Source: Sinomicrobium weinanense
Lineage (GTDB): Bacteria; Bacteroidota; Bacteroidia; Flavobacteriales; Flavobacteriaceae
DNA length: 64,000 nt
Reading direction: 5' to 3'
NCBI RefSeq assembly: GCF_018863395.1
Contig: NZ_JAHKRR010000010.1
Location: forward strand, 92,555 to 156,554
Below the pieces are notes generated by a model, which searched no databases, was not told the DNA's origin, and worked only from the letters and a program-made list of their open reading frames with translations. Each line of letters opens with the position of its first letter. Within the stretch, counting starts at the first letter, position 1. The translations under genes and the position numbers were made by a program. Below, piece by piece: positions 7,701-16,641 of this stretch.

Positions 7701-10700
7701 AGTTGGCCCTGGATTCCGGTAAGCCTGTATTCTCAATCCAAGACAATAATGACAACGAATATATTGTTTCCGGCGAAAAATCCTTAACCAAGGGGGCGTG
7801 GACCCATCTCAGTGGTGTATATCAGGCCACCGGGACAAAGAACATGCTGTATTTTCCGGAATCTCACAATTCTTATGCCGCAGTACTTGAAAACAGGGGG
7901 ATACCATCAAGTACAGTGACCATTGAAATGTGGATCAGGCCTGAAAAAAAGGACAATGATCGTTCTACTCTTATCTCTTGTGCGAGAAATGATAAGGCAA
8001 ATTCCCTTTTCGAATTGTCCATTGATACAAAAGGGGAACTCAAATTATACTATATAACCAAAAAAGACGGGAATCGGAGAATGGGACCTTATTCTACCGG
8101 GGTGAATATTCCTTTTGCCTCTGACAAAAATGACGATTCTGCCGATATGCACCTGGCCGTTGTATTCGATTGGATAGCCAGCAGCATCATTGTTTACATC
8201 AATGGAGTTCCCCAGCAGTTGAACTCTGATAAACCAAAACCTGATTATGATTTCACCGATAGTTTGCCAGCCTTTGGGTGGATCATCGGAGCTGCGTTGA
8301 AAGATTTAAACGAGGATGGAAATATAAATGATACAGAAAAACACTACATAGGAGGTATGCGAGAGGTACGTCTCTGGTCTACGGTCCGTACCCAACAGCA
8401 GATCATTGACCATTTGAACGTACCGGTCTCTACATCTGAAGCGGGATTGGAAGGTTATTGGAGTTTGAACGCCCCACCAAACGACAACAAGAATGATTTT
8501 GGAGATAGTAATGGGGATGATAGTGGAGATAATAGCGGAAATAAAATCACTATACATCCCCGAATTACCAATGCGGTTAATACCGTAAGTGTAAAGGTAT
8601 GTGGAGACGCTTATTTTTATGCCGCACCTGTTAAATCTTCACTTACGTTGTATGTCAACAACAGCCAGCCTGCCATAAATAATTTTGAGGAAAACCAGTT
8701 ACCTGCTAAATTAAATACCGGTGATGCCACTCTTTACATAGGCAAGGAAGATAGTAAAACTTCAGAAATACTTGCTGCCATTGTCGATGACATTCGTATC
8801 TGGACAACCGCACGGCTTTCCGCTCAAATCGATTATTATAGAAAACGGGCGATTGACGATCCGGAAAAACATACGGATCTGGCCGCTTACTGGAACTTTG
8901 ATGAGGGTAAAGGCCAGGAGGTTCGTGATGAAACAGGCGGTAACCCTGGTAAAATTATGGGTGTACGGAATATCGATAAAACCGATGAGGACAATCCTTT
9001 TTGGATACCGACTCCTATCACATCTTACTGGACGCTGTTTGTTGACGGAGTTAAAATAGGCATCGATACAGATCCCGGAAACAATCCTGATCATCCCGAT
9101 CCGAGTGTCGGTGCATGGCTGGGTTTACCAAGAGGATATAGCGGTTATTTGGCGGAGGTAAGGGTATGGGATATTCGACGCAAACAAAGTGCTATACAAT
9201 CAACCCTGAATCGTACGCTCAGAGGTGATGAAACAGGCCTGGTAGCTTATTGGCCCTGTAATGATAATCAGGGTTCAGGAACGGATGGTGAGGTGGGATT
9301 ATCTGATAAGGTCATTAATCCTTGCGATGCCCTGTTTTCATCCTCCTCGCCAAATATCCCTTCACAGGTATGGGCCCAACCAGGCACAGACCTGCCATAT
9401 CCTGTACCGGTAGCGGATGACGTCCAATATGCCATTAATATCAGCAATAAAGTAATGACACGGGAAGCAGAAGCCCTGGAGTTAAGCTCTTCTCCTGCCA
9501 TTACAGAACTGGAAGCAGGTGAGGGAAAGGTGCACATCGGTATTAAATCTGGTAGTATAACCTGGCTACTGGATACCGATGAAGAACCGGACGCCACAGA
9601 CCTGGTTTATATCGGGCAAATACAAACAAACGCACAAATCGTTGGTTTTATTGAAGGAGCTCCACCTTTGCCAAGTGAAAATCTGGGCATAGAGCAATCC
9701 AGTACGCCGGATAAATATCTGGGAACATCAAGCGTGACTTTAGAAGAAGGAGATCATGTGCGGTTCAGTAATATAAAAGAGGCTTCGTCTGGAGGAGGAG
9801 GGTCTCTGGACCTTTCAATCGGATATAAGGAAAACTATCAAGCAGACGCGGTGGTTTCTCCTTTTGGTATTGGTACTATATCACATATAGCGGGCGGTAG
9901 CGGACATTTTATGTTTAACTTGAAATTTGACGGTATCGGTCAAAGGCGTAAGGTTACCTCCGGCAGAATAGCCGACAGCAGGAATAAAACCAGTTCAATA
10001 ATCGTGGATGGTGCTTTTGAGCAAAATTTATATAACATTGGTTGTTTTTCCAAGGAGGAGGTCGGGGTACAGCCCAAACGGATATACAGACCCAACAATA
10101 TGGGGTCTGCTATAGTAAAGTCATTGGTTGCCGACTTTTATGCGTTACGGTCCAAGCGCACCGGTGCCACTATGGGCTACCGGATTGTTCCGGATCCTAA
10201 TATTCCGCCCGATACCAATATCATTATGTTTAAACTCAATCCCGGCTATGTAAAAAACGGCACTTTAGATGGATATGTAGGTTTTGACAAAGATGTGCAT
10301 TATAAAGACTTGGGGCCCGATGAAAAAGGGAGTTACTATAAGGTACAGGAGGCTTATACAATTAAAGGTAAAATTGAAAGACAGCGGGCAGAATATAAAA
10401 ACTTCTCAAAATCTTTACGATCGGGAAAATTAAAAAAAGACGATGTGAACTTCAGTATGGTCAACACCTATGTATGGGCTGCAGACGGTGGCCTCTCCTC
10501 CGAGGAAATGTCTGGTGAAGCGGCGCGTAGAGAGGCCCATGGCCCCTCCTGGGAGATAAAGGCTCAGGCGGGTCTTAACATGGGAGTGGAATTTTTGTTT
10601 GGAGTGAATGCATTAATGGGACGTTCTTACAACTTGGATTTCTATGCCGTTGGAGACTTTCAAGGTTTTCACACTAAAGTAAATGGTGAAATCTCCACTT

Positions 10701-12067
10701 TCTCACTGGAATCAAAGGTAGGTGGCGAAGGTTTTTTGGGAAAACAGGCCATCCCCGTCCCAAATGTAAATGTTACCGGGCTCGATTGGGGATACCGTCC
10801 CCAGACACCGGGCGATTTCAGTTACCTCGACCCATCGGCAAATGCACTGACCAAGGCATTGATTGACGCCGGGGTAGTCTCTAAGATCCGTGTCAGGTAC
10901 GAACCCGAAACATATACTACCAATTATACGATATACGAAGATAAAGACGGAAATTGTATTTTAGAAGATGTGGCAGGTATTTTCAAGGTGGCTTTAGATA
11001 ATGATACTGATCCAACGAAGGCATCTTTTACTCCGTATGTACAGACAGGGCAATACCCTATCAATTACCAGGCGGCCCCCTGTCCGGGCAAAGTTTTGGG
11101 ATATCGCTTTATGAGTTTTTACCTGGATCCCGACAAGAAAAATTTTGATGCACTGGCCAATACAAAACGACCTGATGAACAGATCATCGACCAGGACTGG
11201 CTTAATAACTCCAAAGATCCCAATGCGGTTGCGCTGAAAGATGCCCTGACCAGGCGTAACGAAGTGTGGAGAGTGTTTCACAGGGTCACTTATGTAAATC
11301 GTGTACCGCCTGATGAAAGTTCAGAAAATGCCGGGGATATCAAGCATGTGACCATACCTAACAAAACCAAGCGACCAGACGATATCAGCACAGCACGAAA
11401 CAGCCTGCTGACCCCTATATTGCTGGGGTATAACCCGCAAATTACCGACAGCTTTCCCAATATTCAACATTCCGGATATCCACCAAACATCCAGATCATT
11501 GATAAAAATATTGCATTGGTGGTAGAATCAATGAATTTACCGAAACTACAGGCCGAAAAATTGGCGAATCAACTACATAAATACATGATATCTTATATAG
11601 CGCCAGATCAGGAAACGGATATTTTTAGTTTAAAAATACAGGCGGAATATTATACTGATTCATATGGTGTAGCTCTTGATAGCCATGCACAAACAGAGAA
11701 TGGAATAGATGTTGGCTATATGAGCCGGGATGGGTGGATGGAATATAATAATATCAATATTCCAAAATCAGGAAATTACACTATAGAATACAGGGTTTCT
11801 ACGGATTGTGATAATATTCGGCTTTCACTACAGGTTGATGGCGGACAAAAAAATTCTTTGGATATTCCCAATACTCATGATTGGTCACATTATATAACAA
11901 TAGAAAATTCCATGTACATCGAAGAGGGGATGCATGATTTTCGTATCAATTCAGAAACAGGCGCATGGAACTTTGAGTGGTGGAGAATTACCGAAGCCCC
12001 TCCGGCAGAAAGTTGTTTTGCGGAAAGCGTTGGGCTAACAGCCGTTGAAGATGACAGTTCGGCTTAG
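4739..12067 (+). CDS. Giant multi-LamG protein with C-terminal CBM6-like module, no signal peptide
   Basis: A 2442-residue protein starting MKTRNEERPF with no signal peptide. No in-frame upstream ATG could add one. Residues 1-375 form an unrecognised beta-rich region. A complete LamG-type jelly-roll spans about 378-560 (FEAWIMPY, WTHIAF, GEMRIWD). Between 837 and 1512 three LamG units appear nested: two N-terminal halves (837-925, 930-1033), one complete unit (1036-1245), then two C-terminal halves (1298-1394, 1430-1512), each ending in an EVRLW-like strand. The peptide IEGAPPLPSENLG near 1636 opens an unassigned 650-residue region containing glycine-rich and KR-rich parts. A CBM6-like module (2297-2422; IQAEYYTD, DGWMEYNNINIP) closes the protein. 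No catalytic domain is recognisable. LamG and CBM6 modules bind glycans or proteins. With no secretion signal it may be intracellular or exported by a non-Sec route. The convergent operon at 12.1-19.9 kb is its only close neighbour. Confidence 0.85.
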   Translation: MKTRNEERPFTHVKTLTHQGHAFAFASSPTTRSGDGSEYDEVFWCVLNPAVGTEVEENIDAGDLTVDDGWTELIPLNCATETRVAGMNLLLRDIPGEDANGDPNTTASLTQANPFIVVSDGDYIYLFRTTSLDPQSQGSNDTFPVGLLVDRFIFQQQDMALAHATETRYVRSENADVPASDKDSLGSESMDGEPFLEPAFLLPLDVQFSPTSTFAVVRVPVGDKSPVWHIFAPQDQYIVAFSIPASLFVPFDVSQLHGFNKFSTNTNKQTFPLIEPSAKYLPVHNNDDDGSGQNTTPPVSNLSATLYYRQEPAYTNDSGAISVMTNAGIMLSLSCGQLFSVLDIDLGLNGRLAGSSTEKWMNSDPEAVELNLPEIPFYGTALELNGRSDYITLPNSSASGHTFEAWIMPYANPQEDQCIFELEFGDGDDKSSGGICLMNDLHLGLFKINPETRNLLYPTILDQLPPLPPNVWTHIAFTFSSSGYLKGYLNGWEVGDFQISPSPIGQPVGATVGRSELAHRYYFKGLIGEMRIWDSKLVSRQLNKYRSIDVLEQKKDSGINSVYQMDEGQGNTLINKVEGSTHENAVCQGGRWIGAASASRISMPLVGNRDKGLLAIYGAVLPDVQTRGAAALLPSADGLIRMAYRRTDDHWGSIHYDTRTQRNQVILSWQGSQDNQMSVKLRFVALAPGTLFNLGGVFIKNDTEHDGMITITMSENVLKNDKFGLYECWTAVPRKLSSIVDIINGRMPNSVKEPGYNYTENVTRMLNGTVLTEDQLPERLHPYASLLFGATGIHQLGEDLDQFVPDNPSPPNSVQYAFLAASDPQWVLDPVPAAVKNPVFWFEDSAADKLQLDGDVTLEAWAISSDHLTGTNTILFQGYGNTPYVFGLTKDNHLYAAKNKGSDIVFAIGKDPVPDSMQWTHLAAAYRSSWGLHLHDEAYIRCGKLQREPGEAITVEAWVCPDTESINSGKVVPIISQWAPEMKDKRFKLALDSGKPVFSIQDNNDNEYIVSGEKSLTKGAWTHLSGVYQATGTKNMLYFPESHNSYAAVLENRGIPSSTVTIEMWIRPEKKDNDRSTLISCARNDKANSLFELSIDTKGELKLYYITKKDGNRRMGPYSTGVNIPFASDKNDDSADMHLAVVFDWIASSIIVYINGVPQQLNSDKPKPDYDFTDSLPAFGWIIGAALKDLNEDGNINDTEKHYIGGMREVRLWSTVRTQQQIIDHLNVPVSTSEAGLEGYWSLNAPPNDNKNDFGDSNGDDSGDNSGNKITIHPRITNAVNTVSVKVCGDAYFYAAPVKSSLTLYVNNSQPAINNFEENQLPAKLNTGDATLYIGKEDSKTSEILAAIVDDIRIWTTARLSAQIDYYRKRAIDDPEKHTDLAAYWNFDEGKGQEVRDETGGNPGKIMGVRNIDKTDEDNPFWIPTPITSYWTLFVDGVKIGIDTDPGNNPDHPDPSVGAWLGLPRGYSGYLAEVRVWDIRRKQSAIQSTLNRTLRGDETGLVAYWPCNDNQGSGTDGEVGLSDKVINPCDALFSSSSPNIPSQVWAQPGTDLPYPVPVADDVQYAINISNKVMTREAEALELSSSPAITELEAGEGKVHIGIKSGSITWLLDTDEEPDATDLVYIGQIQTNAQIVGFIEGAPPLPSENLGIEQSSTPDKYLGTSSVTLEEGDHVRFSNIKEASSGGGGSLDLSIGYKENYQADAVVSPFGIGTISHIAGGSGHFMFNLKFDGIGQRRKVTSGRIADSRNKTSSIIVDGAFEQNLYNIGCFSKEEVGVQPKRIYRPNNMGSAIVKSLVADFYALRSKRTGATMGYRIVPDPNIPPDTNIIMFKLNPGYVKNGTLDGYVGFDKDVHYKDLGPDEKGSYYKVQEAYTIKGKIERQRAEYKNFSKSLRSGKLKKDDVNFSMVNTYVWAADGGLSSEEMSGEAARREAHGPSWEIKAQAGLNMGVEFLFGVNALMGRSYNLDFYAVGDFQGFHTKVNGEISTFSLESKVGGEGFLGKQAIPVPNVNVTGLDWGYRPQTPGDFSYLDPSANALTKALIDAGVVSKIRVRYEPETYTTNYTIYEDKDGNCILEDVAGIFKVALDNDTDPTKASFTPYVQTGQYPINYQAAPCPGKVLGYRFMSFYLDPDKKNFDALANTKRPDEQIIDQDWLNNSKDPNAVALKDALTRRNEVWRVFHRVTYVNRVPPDESSENAGDIKHVTIPNKTKRPDDISTARNSLLTPILLGYNPQITDSFPNIQHSGYPPNIQIIDKNIALVVESMNLPKLQAEKLANQLHKYMISYIAPDQETDIFSLKIQAEYYTDSYGVALDSHAQTENGIDVGYMSRDGWMEYNNINIPKSGNYTIEYRVSTDCDNIRLSLQVDGGQKNSLDIPNTHDWSHYITIENSMYIEEGMHDFRINSETGAWNFEWWRITEAPPAESCFAESVGLTAVEDDSSA

Positions 12068-12105
12068 CCGTTGATCTTTAAAAATTCTCGTTGCAACATA
12101 GTTTT

Positions 12106-12603
12106 TTATTCATTGTTTAACACATTCCGCTTTAGGACCCGAATGCTATTTCCCCGCTTTACAAAATCATAAATTTCCTTCTTAGCTTCCCCATTCCCTT
12201 TTTTCCGGTAAGGCTTACACAAAGCATACAATTTGTTGGTTTTATCATCTTTCCCCACCTGAAGATATTCATATTTTACCGGAATAATTATGTTTTTTCC
12301 GGCATCGGCAAGTCCGTAAGCAAAGTAATCATCTGTGTGGGATGAACTGCCGCCATAACCAATTCCCCATACATATTTTGAGTACTTGTATTTTCTGACT
12401 ACATAAAAATCCTCTTCATACACTTCATTCAGGACGGATATGTCTGCTTCCCATTTATCCGGGTAATCGGTTTCTTTAATGTATTTTGTTCCCAACAAGC
12501 CTATCTTCCAATAAGGGTTTCCCAGAAATGTATATACATTCCATCCGATAACGAATAGAACAATTACTCCGACAGCAAGCATTATTTTTAGTGACCTGTT
12601 CAT
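12106..12603 (-). CDS. Single-pass membrane protein of unknown function
   Basis: A protein of about 165 residues with one transmembrane helix near its N-terminus (IMLAVGVIVLFVIGWNVYTF) and a soluble, lysine- and tyrosine-rich C-terminal domain. I chose the ATG at 12603 (MNRSLKIML). The frame is open to a TTG at 12681 directly after the stop of the upstream gene, which would add 26 basic residues. The sequence GIGYGGSSSHTDDYFAYGLADAG and the following IIPVKYEYL recall WG-repeat-like strands (DAGKNIIIPVKYEYL), but one partial unit is not enough to assign the family. It is the last gene of the eight-gene operon that starts at 19944. Confidence 0.65.
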   Translation of the reverse strand: MNRSLKIMLAVGVIVLFVIGWNVYTFLGNPYWKIGLLGTKYIKETDYPDKWEADISVLNEVYEEDFYVVRKYKYSKYVWGIGYGGSSSHTDDYFAYGLADAGKNIIIPVKYEYLQVGKDDKTNKLYALCKPYRKKGNGEAKKEIYDFVKRGNSIRVLKRNVLNNE

Positions 12604-12681
12604 TCGGTATTGCCGTTTATACACATAACCTTTATTTTTGAAGCTCTTGTCCCGAAGAATATTAACATAATCTGTTTTCAA

Positions 12682-13575
12682 TCAAAAGGTCTGGGTGATA
12701 TATGGGTTTCTTTTTACAAAATAAATTTCCATGTAACGTGGGCTCCCTGAGCTGCTTCCTATAATGTGGTCTTTCTTGTATTCTATAATAGTGTTTGCCG
12801 TTGTTACCGGTAGTAGTTCGTTATTTTTCAGGAGCGCTCCGTTAATACAAATATTTCCTTTAAAGTTGCTTTTGGGGAGGTCTTTGAGCCTGTCCGGGTA
12901 TTTTGCAATCAACATAAAGCCGTTTATCATTCCCTCTTCGTCGGGAATGGCATGCACTCCCAGCTTGTCCCAGGTGTAATAAGTAGCATTGGAATACTGC
13001 ATTTTACCTCTTCTTGAAGGGCCGCCCAATGCTTTGAACAACGTTTCGGGCTTTGCGGGAAACAGCACCCGGACGTCATTGACGAACAACGTTTCACGGG
13101 TTAAATGAACCGTTACTGTTTCCGGATTGGGCAACATTTCTGAGGGATGGGTCTCCACCACATCTTCATATTGTTTTTGCCCTATTGTATAGCCTGCCGG
13201 CATTCCGGTTTGCCTGAAGGGGTTGAGAGACATTTCCCCTATCACAATACGTTCTTTGCATTCCCCCGGAGCTTTTCCGTCAATGAAGATATTTCCCTTA
13301 AAGTTTGATTTGGGGTGTTCTTTACGAAGTGCCGTCCCCGTAGTCAGGAGATTTAGTCCCCAAATATGCTCGTCAGAGATATAATAGGTATAAATCCCCA
13401 AATGATCCCAGATGTCGTAGGTGAGTTTAACGAATTCGGAGGACACGCTTCTCGAAGGTTTTCCCAATGCTTTTTGGATGTCACCAGCCGAGGAAGGGAA
13501 ACCAATACGTATACCGTTTATGTATATGGCATCCGGTTTTATGTTTATCGCTATGGCATTTGAACTCAATCTCAT
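12682..13575 (-). CDS. Cytoplasmic protein with two tandem DUF7738-like domains
   Basis: A 297-residue protein without a signal peptide. It is an internal duplication. The first unit (about 10-110) has AIYINGIRIGFPS, ALGKPSR, YDIWDHLGI, then HPKSNFKGNIFIDGKA. The second (about 152-265) repeats each block as LFVNDVRVLFPA, ALGGPSR, YYTWDKLGV and LPKSNFKGNICINGAL. The pattern I.ING....FP.....ALG.PSR.....Y.WD.LG matches what I know as DUF7738, found in small Bacteroidota proteins of unknown role. The KSNFKGNI-I-G block is conserved at both ends and probably forms a separate subdomain. It lies 15 bp after the WG-repeat gene and immediately before the membrane protein gene. Confidence 0.75.
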   Translation of the reverse strand: MRLSSNAIAINIKPDAIYINGIRIGFPSSAGDIQKALGKPSRSVSSEFVKLTYDIWDHLGIYTYYISDEHIWGLNLLTTGTALRKEHPKSNFKGNIFIDGKAPGECKERIVIGEMSLNPFRQTGMPAGYTIGQKQYEDVVETHPSEMLPNPETVTVHLTRETLFVNDVRVLFPAKPETLFKALGGPSRRGKMQYSNATYYTWDKLGVHAIPDEEGMINGFMLIAKYPDRLKDLPKSNFKGNICINGALLKNNELLPVTTANTIIEYKKDHIIGSSSGSPRYMEIYFVKRNPYITQTF

Positions 13576-13590
13576 TTTTTTCGGAAATTT

Positions 13591-15249
13591 TTAATCTTCC
13601 TTCTCTTTTCTGTACTTCAACATTCCGGTTTCAGGGCCTAAAGAGCGGGGATAAACTTTGCTTGCGGTAAATTCACGGATAATGGTATAGGCACTCCCCT
13701 CTACTTTAAGCAGTACAAAGCGTTTGTTTTTGCCCTCCCTGTTCTTTTGTTCTTCTACGGTAGGGTAAATGACGTGTTGTCCGGCCAAATAGAACCCGGG
13801 AACTTCCTGAAAAGGCTCGATAGCTGAGAAGGTCCCCTCGGGGATAACGGCCTCTCCCGAGGTGTTGTACAGTCCGGAATGTTCTTCCTTTCCCCGTTCG
13901 GTCTCCTTTTCCCTTTTTGTTAAAATGTGTTTTTCGTTCAGTACCTTAATAACATGTTCAGCAGAAGGTACTATAACCTGCCCTTTCCAGCCCGTAAGGT
14001 CGGTTTTGTACCGGGTGAGCTGTCGAACGGTATCCCGTTCCGCTGTCTGGTGGACAAAGCCTGCGGGAGTAGCTTCAAAAAAACTATTCTTTCCAAGCTC
14101 CAATACTTTTTCACCTTTCATCGTGTATACCATTCCTTTTTCCTTGTCGCCCGCTGCAATACAAAAGAGTTTGAAAAGGTTCTTTACATTAACATCGAAC
14201 TCACCGGAATAATGTTCTTCCAAATAAGAAATACTTTCCTTTGGAGGTGAAAAAAGTGCGCCGCCCCACCATTTTACGATTTCGAACTTGGGCAAAAGGA
14301 TGATGCTACCATCTTTTTTTACACCTGTTTTTCCATCTTCGCCTGTGAATTTTTCATAGCCCATTCGGCCCATATATTGATCTAACTCCTCATCGGTGGC
14401 CGGGAGATCTTTTGTAGCCGGATTTCCGGTTTTTGACTCGTACTCTTTTTTTGAATCGAGCAATTGACGGATTCCCTCTCTTTTCAGATGAATCTCCCTT
14501 TCACGATGGTTTTCGAGGTAGTTGTCGATACTTGTCAATTCCTTGTGGGTATATTCATCTTCATAGGAAGTGACATTCCGGGAAGTTATTTTATTAAATG
14601 CAGTATCGTAGATATCTTTCCGGCCTTTGTCCGGAGAGAAATGATAGGGATTTTTTTTGAATTGTTCATAAAAGCTGCCTTCGGTTGTGTCTACTTCCCG
14701 ATACATGGTAAAAAAAGGAACATTTTTATAGGTTCTCCGTTTGCTCAGGCTGGCCTCGTAAGGGATAATATACGTATATCGATGCGGGAGTATTTCATTA
14801 CCCCTGGCATCGATAATTCCCGCAAAAAAAGTGCTGTCCCGGGAAATATAATACCGTTGTCCTTCCAACTCGCAGGGTATCAGGTCGTAATAACAGGGTG
14901 GTATTGCAAACTTTCCCTTTTTATCGATTACCCCGTAAAAATCACCTGACTTAACAATAGATTGCCCTTCCATAAAACTACGGGCATAATCAAATTGAAA
15001 AGCAATGACTTCCTTGTTGCCTGCATCGATAAAGCCCCATTTTCCGTCTTTTTTCACGGCTGCTAGTCCTTCAGAAAAGGTGCTGGCATCACAAAAGACC
15101 GGGGCGATGCTTTGTGCGGTGTCTTTTATATTAATATAGCCATAGGTGTTTTGGGAACAGTTGCCATAGGTTGAAAAAAGCCCCTGGGCCTGTACTGGTA
15201 TAGCGGCCATCCATAAGAGAAAGATGATGATAGGTTTTTGTGTTGTCAT
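13591..15249 (-). CDS. Exported WG-repeat protein
   Basis: A 552-residue protein. I chose the ATG at 15249 because it gives a clean signal peptide (MTTQKPIIIFLLWMAAIPVQ, cut after QAQ). The longer frame needs a TTG overlapping the previous stop. The N-terminal third has WG (KWGFID) repeats: GLAAVKKDGKWGFIDAGN, a second degenerate unit DFYGVIDKKGKFAIPPCYYD, and a third with GIIDARGNEILPHRYTYI. Further repeat-like pieces follow (KTGVKKDGSIILLPKFE, LYNTSGEAVIPEGTF). WG repeats are beta-rich binding modules without catalysis. Export to the periplasm or surface is expected. It is the sixth gene of the operon. Confidence 0.8.
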   Translation of the reverse strand: MTTQKPIIIFLLWMAAIPVQAQGLFSTYGNCSQNTYGYINIKDTAQSIAPVFCDASTFSEGLAAVKKDGKWGFIDAGNKEVIAFQFDYARSFMEGQSIVKSGDFYGVIDKKGKFAIPPCYYDLIPCELEGQRYYISRDSTFFAGIIDARGNEILPHRYTYIIPYEASLSKRRTYKNVPFFTMYREVDTTEGSFYEQFKKNPYHFSPDKGRKDIYDTAFNKITSRNVTSYEDEYTHKELTSIDNYLENHREREIHLKREGIRQLLDSKKEYESKTGNPATKDLPATDEELDQYMGRMGYEKFTGEDGKTGVKKDGSIILLPKFEIVKWWGGALFSPPKESISYLEEHYSGEFDVNVKNLFKLFCIAAGDKEKGMVYTMKGEKVLELGKNSFFEATPAGFVHQTAERDTVRQLTRYKTDLTGWKGQVIVPSAEHVIKVLNEKHILTKREKETERGKEEHSGLYNTSGEAVIPEGTFSAIEPFQEVPGFYLAGQHVIYPTVEEQKNREGKNKRFVLLKVEGSAYTIIREFTASKVYPRSLGPETGMLKYRKEKED

Positions 15250-15266
15250 TTTTAAAAGTCTATTAT

Positions 15267-16622
15267 TCAAAAGGCTTTCAATAACTCCTTCTTTTCCTCG
15301 TTGTATTCTTCCTCCGAAATTAGCGAAGCGTCAAACAGTTCTTTTAATTCTATTAGCTTAGCCTTGATGTCTTCTTTCAATGGAGCCAGGTTGGTATTTT
15401 GGGTGACACTGCTTTGACTTATCGGATGGTCTTTGTGTTCCGAATTTGTGCCTGTTTTCTCACCCAGGATCAATGCGGTAATTTCATTAAAGCCCCTGAT
15501 ATTTGCATAATCAAGAGGTTTTTGTTCCCTTATGTTAGTCAGGTTGGCATCGGCGCCTTTTTCAAGTAATAATGCTACAATATCCTTGCTTCCGTTAGAT
15601 GCGGCGTAATGCAAAGGGGTGTTTTCCGATTCGTCCTGAATGTTTATGTTGGCTCCTTTCCTGAGAAGCAATTCTACCATATACAAATGTTTATTTTTTA
15701 CGGCGAGGTGCAACAGGCTTTCCCCGCCGGAGGTGTAGCTGCTGCTCAGGTTGTACAAACTGTCTGAGGAAAGGTTCTGCGCCTGTTCTACAAAATCGAG
15801 GTAACTTCCCAGCGTAACCGCTCCCTGCGAAGGGGTCTGATAGTTTACGTCCAGCCCCCGGTCGAGAAAGAGCTGTACTGCCTGTTTCTGGTTATAGGCA
15901 CAGGCGTAGTAAACGGGGGAAATCCCATCGGCACTTGTCTGGAACACATCGGCACCTTTTTCTACCAGTAAGCGCACAAGCCGGATGTTGTTGTTGTAAC
16001 AAGCGTGAAGCAAGGGTGTGGCGGCATTGCTGTCCGGCTCATCTACCGGGATGCCATTTTCCAACAGGGTTTCGATAATGGGCAGATTACCGGACGGAAG
16101 GGCCAGGTGAAGCAGGTTATTCCCTTTTTTAGTCTTTACGGATACATCGGCACCTTGACCGATAAAAAAGTCGACCAGTATTTTTTTACGGTACACAATG
16201 GCAAGCATCAGTGGCGTTTCGCCGGTGTTGTTAGTGCTTTCGATATCGATACCGTGGTCTAAAAACAATTCACACAAAGGCTTTTGCCCGTTTTTGGCGG
16301 CCAGGTGCAACAAATTGTTCCCCTGTTCGTCCGCAATATCGGTCCGGGCATGATGGCCCAACAGCAGTTTAATGACCTGCACCTGGTTTTGCAGTGTGGC
16401 AAAATACAAAGGAGTCTCACCATTGTGGTCTTCATAGTTCAGTTCTGCTCCTTTGGCAATCAGGCGTTCGCAGATTTCCTTATACCCGCGGTGTGCGGCA
16501 TAATGCAGGGCCGTCCTGCCCTTTTCGTCGGTGTAGTTAACATCGGTGACTTCCTGCTCCAGTAGCAGTTCGGCTATTTTCCGGTTACCTTTTTCGCAGG
16601 CTATTAAAAACGATTGGCTCAT
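15267..16622 (-). CDS. Ankyrin-repeat protein with C-terminal SHOCT-like segment
   Basis: A 451-residue soluble protein built from about ten ankyrin repeats (residues 1-375), with regular units such as GRTALHYAAHRGYKEICERL, GETPLYFATLQNQVQVIKLL, GNNLLHLAAKNGQKPLCELF and NTPLHYAASNGSKDIVALLL. After a polar linker the last 35 residues read IKAKLIELKELFDASLISEEEY, the signature of SHOCT (short C-terminal) domains, which mediate oligomerisation. There is no signal peptide, so it is cytoplasmic. The stop lies 17 bp before the WG gene and the start 19 bp after the next ankyrin gene. It probably scaffolds a partner from the same operon. Confidence 0.88.
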   Translation of the reverse strand: MSQSFLIACEKGNRKIAELLLEQEVTDVNYTDEKGRTALHYAAHRGYKEICERLIAKGAELNYEDHNGETPLYFATLQNQVQVIKLLLGHHARTDIADEQGNNLLHLAAKNGQKPLCELFLDHGIDIESTNNTGETPLMLAIVYRKKILVDFFIGQGADVSVKTKKGNNLLHLALPSGNLPIIETLLENGIPVDEPDSNAATPLLHACYNNNIRLVRLLVEKGADVFQTSADGISPVYYACAYNQKQAVQLFLDRGLDVNYQTPSQGAVTLGSYLDFVEQAQNLSSDSLYNLSSSYTSGGESLLHLAVKNKHLYMVELLLRKGANINIQDESENTPLHYAASNGSKDIVALLLEKGADANLTNIREQKPLDYANIRGFNEITALILGEKTGTNSEHKDHPISQSSVTQNTNLAPLKEDIKAKLIELKELFDASLISEEEYNEEKKELLKAF

Positions 16623-16641
16623 ATTTCTTCCGGTTTTTTTA

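Noticed and set aside
12603..12681. TTG start for the operon's last gene
   Set aside because: Possible because it touches the previous stop, but an ATG with a membrane helix right after it is more likely. Kept as an alternative in the feature.
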